This document shows, piece after piece, positions 60,748-64,000 of a stretch of DNA of 64,000 nt; within the stretch, counting starts at the first letter, position 1; every line of letters begins with the position of its first letter. The notes below the pieces were generated by a model. That model ran no database searches. It saw only the letters and a list, made by a program, of their open reading frames with translations, and was not told the DNA's origin. Source of the DNA: Desulfofustis sp. PB-SRB1 (GTDB lineage: Bacteria; Desulfobacterota; Desulfobulbia; Desulfobulbales; Desulfocapsaceae); assembly GCA_016722945.1 (NCBI GenBank), contig JAEQMT010000037.1:176709-240708 (forward strand), written 5' to 3'. The position numbers and the translations under genes were made by a program.

Positions 60748-63602
60748 CTATGCGCAGACGGTGGAATCCTCTTCTATAGCAGTGGTAACCTCATCCACCA
60801 GGTACATGATCGACATGTAGGGAATCCCGATATGGGTCGCACATCCGATCTCGCAGGTGCGGCTGTTGGAATACCCAACCTTTACCCCCTCCTGTTCGAT
60901 TAGCGGCACCGCCGTACGCAGACCGTGGGCGTTCAGTTCAGGTATGTGAAATCCCTTGTCGCCGGCAAATCCGCAGCAGTTCACGTCGGGAGGGATGATA
61001 ACTTTTTCGGCGCAGCGGGCTGCCACCTCTTCCATTTTCTTGATGAGCCCCATTTTTTGAGACGAACAGGTGGGGTGAAGGGCGACCGGCTCTTTTTTCG
61101 GGGTAAAGAGCAGCTTGTCGAGCAGAAAGGTATGGACGAATTCAACCGGCTCGTAGAGCTTAAGGGTGTCGCCCATCATCTTCCGCATCCGGTAGATGCA
61201 GGGCGAGGTATCGCACAGCACCGGATACATGCCTTGTCTGGTGGCATCGAGCAGGGCCTGCTCCAGTTCGAAACACTTCTTGTCAGCCGTTTCCATAAAG
61301 CCCTTCGACTCCCACGGGGTGCCGCAGCAGAGATTTTTCATCTTGTGCGGAAAGATAATACCATACCCGGCTTTTTTGAGGACCCGGATGGTCACTTCGG
61401 CAATGGAGCCGTCCACCGGGTCACCCTTCGCCGCACCCATGGAGCGGGCGATACAGGAGGGAAAATAGACCACCCTGCGCTCCGCATACGGGTTAATGGG
61501 GTCAGCACTGGGTGACGCGGCGCCTCCCGGCATGGCCGGCGTCCATTGAGGTATCCGGTTGCGACTCAACGAACGAACGGTACCGCTGATCTTGCCCAGC
61601 TTCTCATCACCGATCAGACGCTGCACCCCGCCCACCATGCCGAGGCCCAGCGAGGCGCTGCGTCCCACCAGACTGAGGTTGTTGCCGACGAGGTTGCCGA
61701 CCTTCTTGGCAAAGGGGCCCAGATTCCGGGCACGCAGTTTCTTGATATATTTCCCGGTATCAATCGACACGGGGCAGGAGGTTTCACAGAGGCCGTCACC
61801 GGCGCAGCTCTGTTCCCCCATGAAGACAAACTCCTTCTCCAGCTCGGCAAGTCGCTCGGGATCCTCACCGCTGAGCCGTAACCGGGCGATTTCCCGCTGG
61901 ATCACAATGCGCTGGCGCGCGCTCAAGGTGTACTGGTTCGATACGCAGTTGACTTCGCAAAACCCGCATTCAATGCATTTATCCACCAGCGGGTCGCAGG
62001 CCGGCAGCGGCTTGAAATTTTTCAGATACGATTCCGGGTCCTCGGTGATAATCACGCCGGGGTTGAGGATGTTGTCCGGATCGAAGAGTTTCTTGACCTC
62101 GCACATCAAATCGTAGCCCTTCTCTCCCCACTCCCGTTTAACAAACGGCGCCATGTTGCGGCCGGTGCCGTGTTCCGCTTTGAGAGAACCGTCATATTTG
62201 TCGACGGTCATGTCGATGACCGCCTTCATCATCGCCTCGTAGCGCTCCACTTCCTTGGGATCGCTGAAATCCTGATTAAATATGAAGTGAAAATTGCCCT
62301 CAAAGGCATGGCCGTAGATCACCGCATCGTCGTAGCCAAACCGCGCCATAATTTCCTGCAACTCCCTGGTGGCGTCAGGCAGCGTCTCCATGTGATAGGC
62401 AACGTCTTCTATCAGACAGGTGGTGCCGATTTTCCGCATGCCGCCGACCGCGGGGAACACCTGTTTGCGGATATTCCAGAGCTGCTCGTTTTCCTGTGGG
62501 TCAGAGGTGAACTCAACGGGTCGAACGGTTGGGAAATCGGCAAGAATTTTTTTGATTTCAACGATATTTTTCTCCACCACATCGTAGTCAGTCCCCATGG
62601 TTTCCAGCAGCAATGCCGTGGTGGTGGCATCAAATTCCTTGATAAAAGCGGGGATGCCCTCTTTGTCTTCAACCGCCTTCAAAGGAGAGCCGGTCAAGCA
62701 GCTCGGCGCTGTCCACCGGCCCCTGCTTAAGCGCTACCACCGCTTTGCAGGCGGTGACGATGTCCGGAAAGTAGACCATGGAACTGGCCTTGCAATCGAG
62801 TTTAATCACCGAGCGCATGGTTACCTCGGCGACAAATGCCAGCGCCCCTTCAGAACCGATGAGCAGATTGATGATGATCTGGAAGGGATCGTCATAATCG
62901 ACAAATGCGTTGATGGAGAAGCCGGTGGTATTCTTGATCGAATACTTTTTCTTGATGCGCGCCGCAAATGGCTCATCAGCACGCACCCGATCACGGATTT
63001 CCTCGATCTTCTCGATGAATCCGGGCTTGCGGAGACGAAAGTCGGCCCGGCTCTTTTCATCGGCGGTATCGAGCAGGGTACCGTCGGCAAAGATGATCCG
63101 CGCATCCTCAATGGTTTTATAGGCGTTCTCATGGGTGCCGCAATTCATCCCGGAGGCATTGTTAATGATGATGCCGCCCACCATTGCCGCATTAATCGAG
63201 GCGGGGTCCGGGCCGAACTTGCGGCCATAGGGGGCAAGAATCCGGTTGACCCGGCCGCCGATAATCCCCGGCTGCAACCTCACCTTTTTGCCGTCGTCGA
63301 GTACCTCGTAGTTCTCCCACCCCTCATTGGCCAGAAGCAGGATCGAGTCCGATATCGTCTGGCCAGACAAAGAGGTGCCGGCGGCCTTGAAGGTAACCGG
63401 CAGTTTTTGGGAAAAGGCAGCACTCATGCAGTGCTGCAACTCCGCTTCATTCATCACCGCGGACGACAATTTGCGGTTCCAACCGATAAAACCCGCCGTC
63501 GGTACCGTGGGCAAGACGGCGCAGGGGGTCGGTGAATATTCTCTCTTCTGGTATCAGGGAGGATATCGATTCCATGTACTGTTTATACGCTTCTCGTATC
63601 AT
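60748..63602 (-). pseudogene. Fused FAD/4Fe-4S 2-hydroxyacid dehydrogenase (D-lactate or YdiJ type), two frameshifts
   Basis: Three frames join from an ATG at 63602 to a stop at 60748, about 950 residues if repaired. The N-terminal FAD-binding domain has RLAHGTDGGFYRLEPQIVV, TFKAAGTSLSGQTISDSILL and GRKFGPDPASINAAMVGG. The C-terminal part has FAD_oxidase_C sequence, two 4Fe-4S sites (CIECGFCEVNC; CAGDGLCETSCP) and CCG-type segments (CCGTPWESKG, CCGFAGDKG). An extra G near 63463 and an extra T near 62684 break it. Related enzymes oxidise D-lactate or D-2-hydroxyglutarate, fitting a sulfate reducer. Confidence 0.88.
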
Positions 63603-64000
63603 GACTAATGGCCGGAAAAAATTGTAGAGGGAAACAGGCTGTCTGATGCAATACCTGACAATAAATATCACAAATAAATCATCTGCGATTCTAGCCAAAA
63701 ATAGCAAAAATGGCAGGAATATCGATTATGACGTAGATAGTAATAAGCATTTGCCTTCTTAGCAAATCATCACCGTATCCCAGACCCACCCTCATTGAAA
63801 TTTGGGACAGAACCCGTTTTTCTCGCGTGCTCCCTGACAACTCGCCGATCTCAGCATAAATGGCCAAAATGCAGATCGACCCTTGAAAATTTTTGGCGCT
63901 CTTCTCCCTGATTCTCAAACCTTGTGCCCGCATGCGCAGTGCCCGTGCGCAGCGTACACGGTAAAAACGTAGTCTGTCCCATTTTTCCTGTGTTCCTTTT
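63603..64000. other. Gene-free stretch at the right edge
   Basis: 398 bp upstream of the dehydrogenase. It contains an element with near-perfect inverted ends (63803-63981) and a minus frame at 63691-63933 with no recognisable product. The promoter region of the dehydrogenase should be in 63603-63800. Confidence 0.6.
63803..63981. repeat. Element with 19-bp inverted ends (TGGGACAGA...CGTTTTT)
   Basis: The left end TGGGACAGAACCCGTTTTT and the inverse of the right end AAAAACGTAGTCTGTCCCA agree at 16 of 19 positions; 141 bp lie between. Ends reading TGGGACAGACTACG occur next to Y1/RAYT transposases in many genomes (recalled, not checked). Confidence 0.7.

Noticed and set aside
63691..63933. 80-codon minus-strand frame near the right edge
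   Set aside because: It runs across one end of the TGGGACAGA element, has no ribosome site and resembles no protein I know.

Overview
The window looks like chromosomal DNA of a sulfate-reducing or sulfur-cycling bacterium of the Desulfobacterota. The strongest evidence is a complete dsrMKJOP operon, the membrane complex tied to dissimilatory sulfite reduction. Supporting it are a precorrin-2 dehydrogenase (siroheme branch) beside hemA, a fused FAD/4Fe-4S 2-hydroxyacid (lactate-type) dehydrogenase, several polyferredoxins, and TRAP and tripartite-tricarboxylate transport genes. The assignment is from gene content only; there is no rRNA or other taxonomic marker, and I found no tRNA, rRNA or CRISPR array.

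Layout. 1-3 kb (minus): a TctC-type binding protein cut by the window edge, a family III CoA-transferase and an HMG-CoA-lyase-like enzyme, probably an organic-acid uptake and cleavage unit. 3-7.6 kb (minus): aroA, aroE, aroD, pyrD and pyrK, followed divergently by prepilin peptidase pilD and a ClpP-like protease. 9.6-12.7 kb: a TRAP transporter (dctPQM) with a palindromic element between dctP and dctQ. 13.4-16.6 kb: a pspA-nfeD-flotillin membrane-maintenance operon. 17.2-18.3 kb: an IS110-type insertion sequence. 18.5-20 kb: hemerythrin cargo plus encapsulin shell. 20.1-21.7 kb: type III polyketide synthase plus isoprenylcysteine-type methyltransferase. 21.8-26.7 kb: fasciclin, UbiB-like kinase, a cysteine-rich 4Fe-4S protein and a glutathione S-transferase interrupted by a stop codon. 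26.9-31.8 kb: an uncharacterised redox operon (DUF6599, DUF362, membrane polyferredoxin, Tat-exported aldo/keto reductase).

31.9-35.5 kb: small proteins and an acyl-CoA synthetase/thioesterase pair. 36-41.8 kb (minus): an RsbRD-domain protein and dsrMKJOP, closed by a clear terminator. 41.9-47.8 kb (minus): tail-specific protease and the hemA-hemX-sirC-uppP group. 48.3-53.1 kb: TlpA-like thioredoxin, surA, rodZ-like, recO and a biotin ligase/biotin carrier pair. 53.3-56.4 kb: ydbH-ynbE-ydbL. 56.7-60.7 kb: cmoA, cmoB, a SLOG-like protein, a NUDIX hydrolase and a lone PAS domain, separated by four copies of one 119-bp repeat. 60.7-63.6 kb (minus): the large FAD/Fe-S dehydrogenase.

Two features stand out across the window. 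First, short palindromic repeats of at least three families fill the gaps between genes; two families share the end motif TCGTAAAAA and look like non-autonomous mobile elements. Second, single-base indels break several otherwise well-conserved genes: uppP, tlpA and surA, clustered at 47.0-49.4 kb, and also the biotin carrier and the large dehydrogenase. The clustering suggests sequence or assembly errors at least as much as gene decay.
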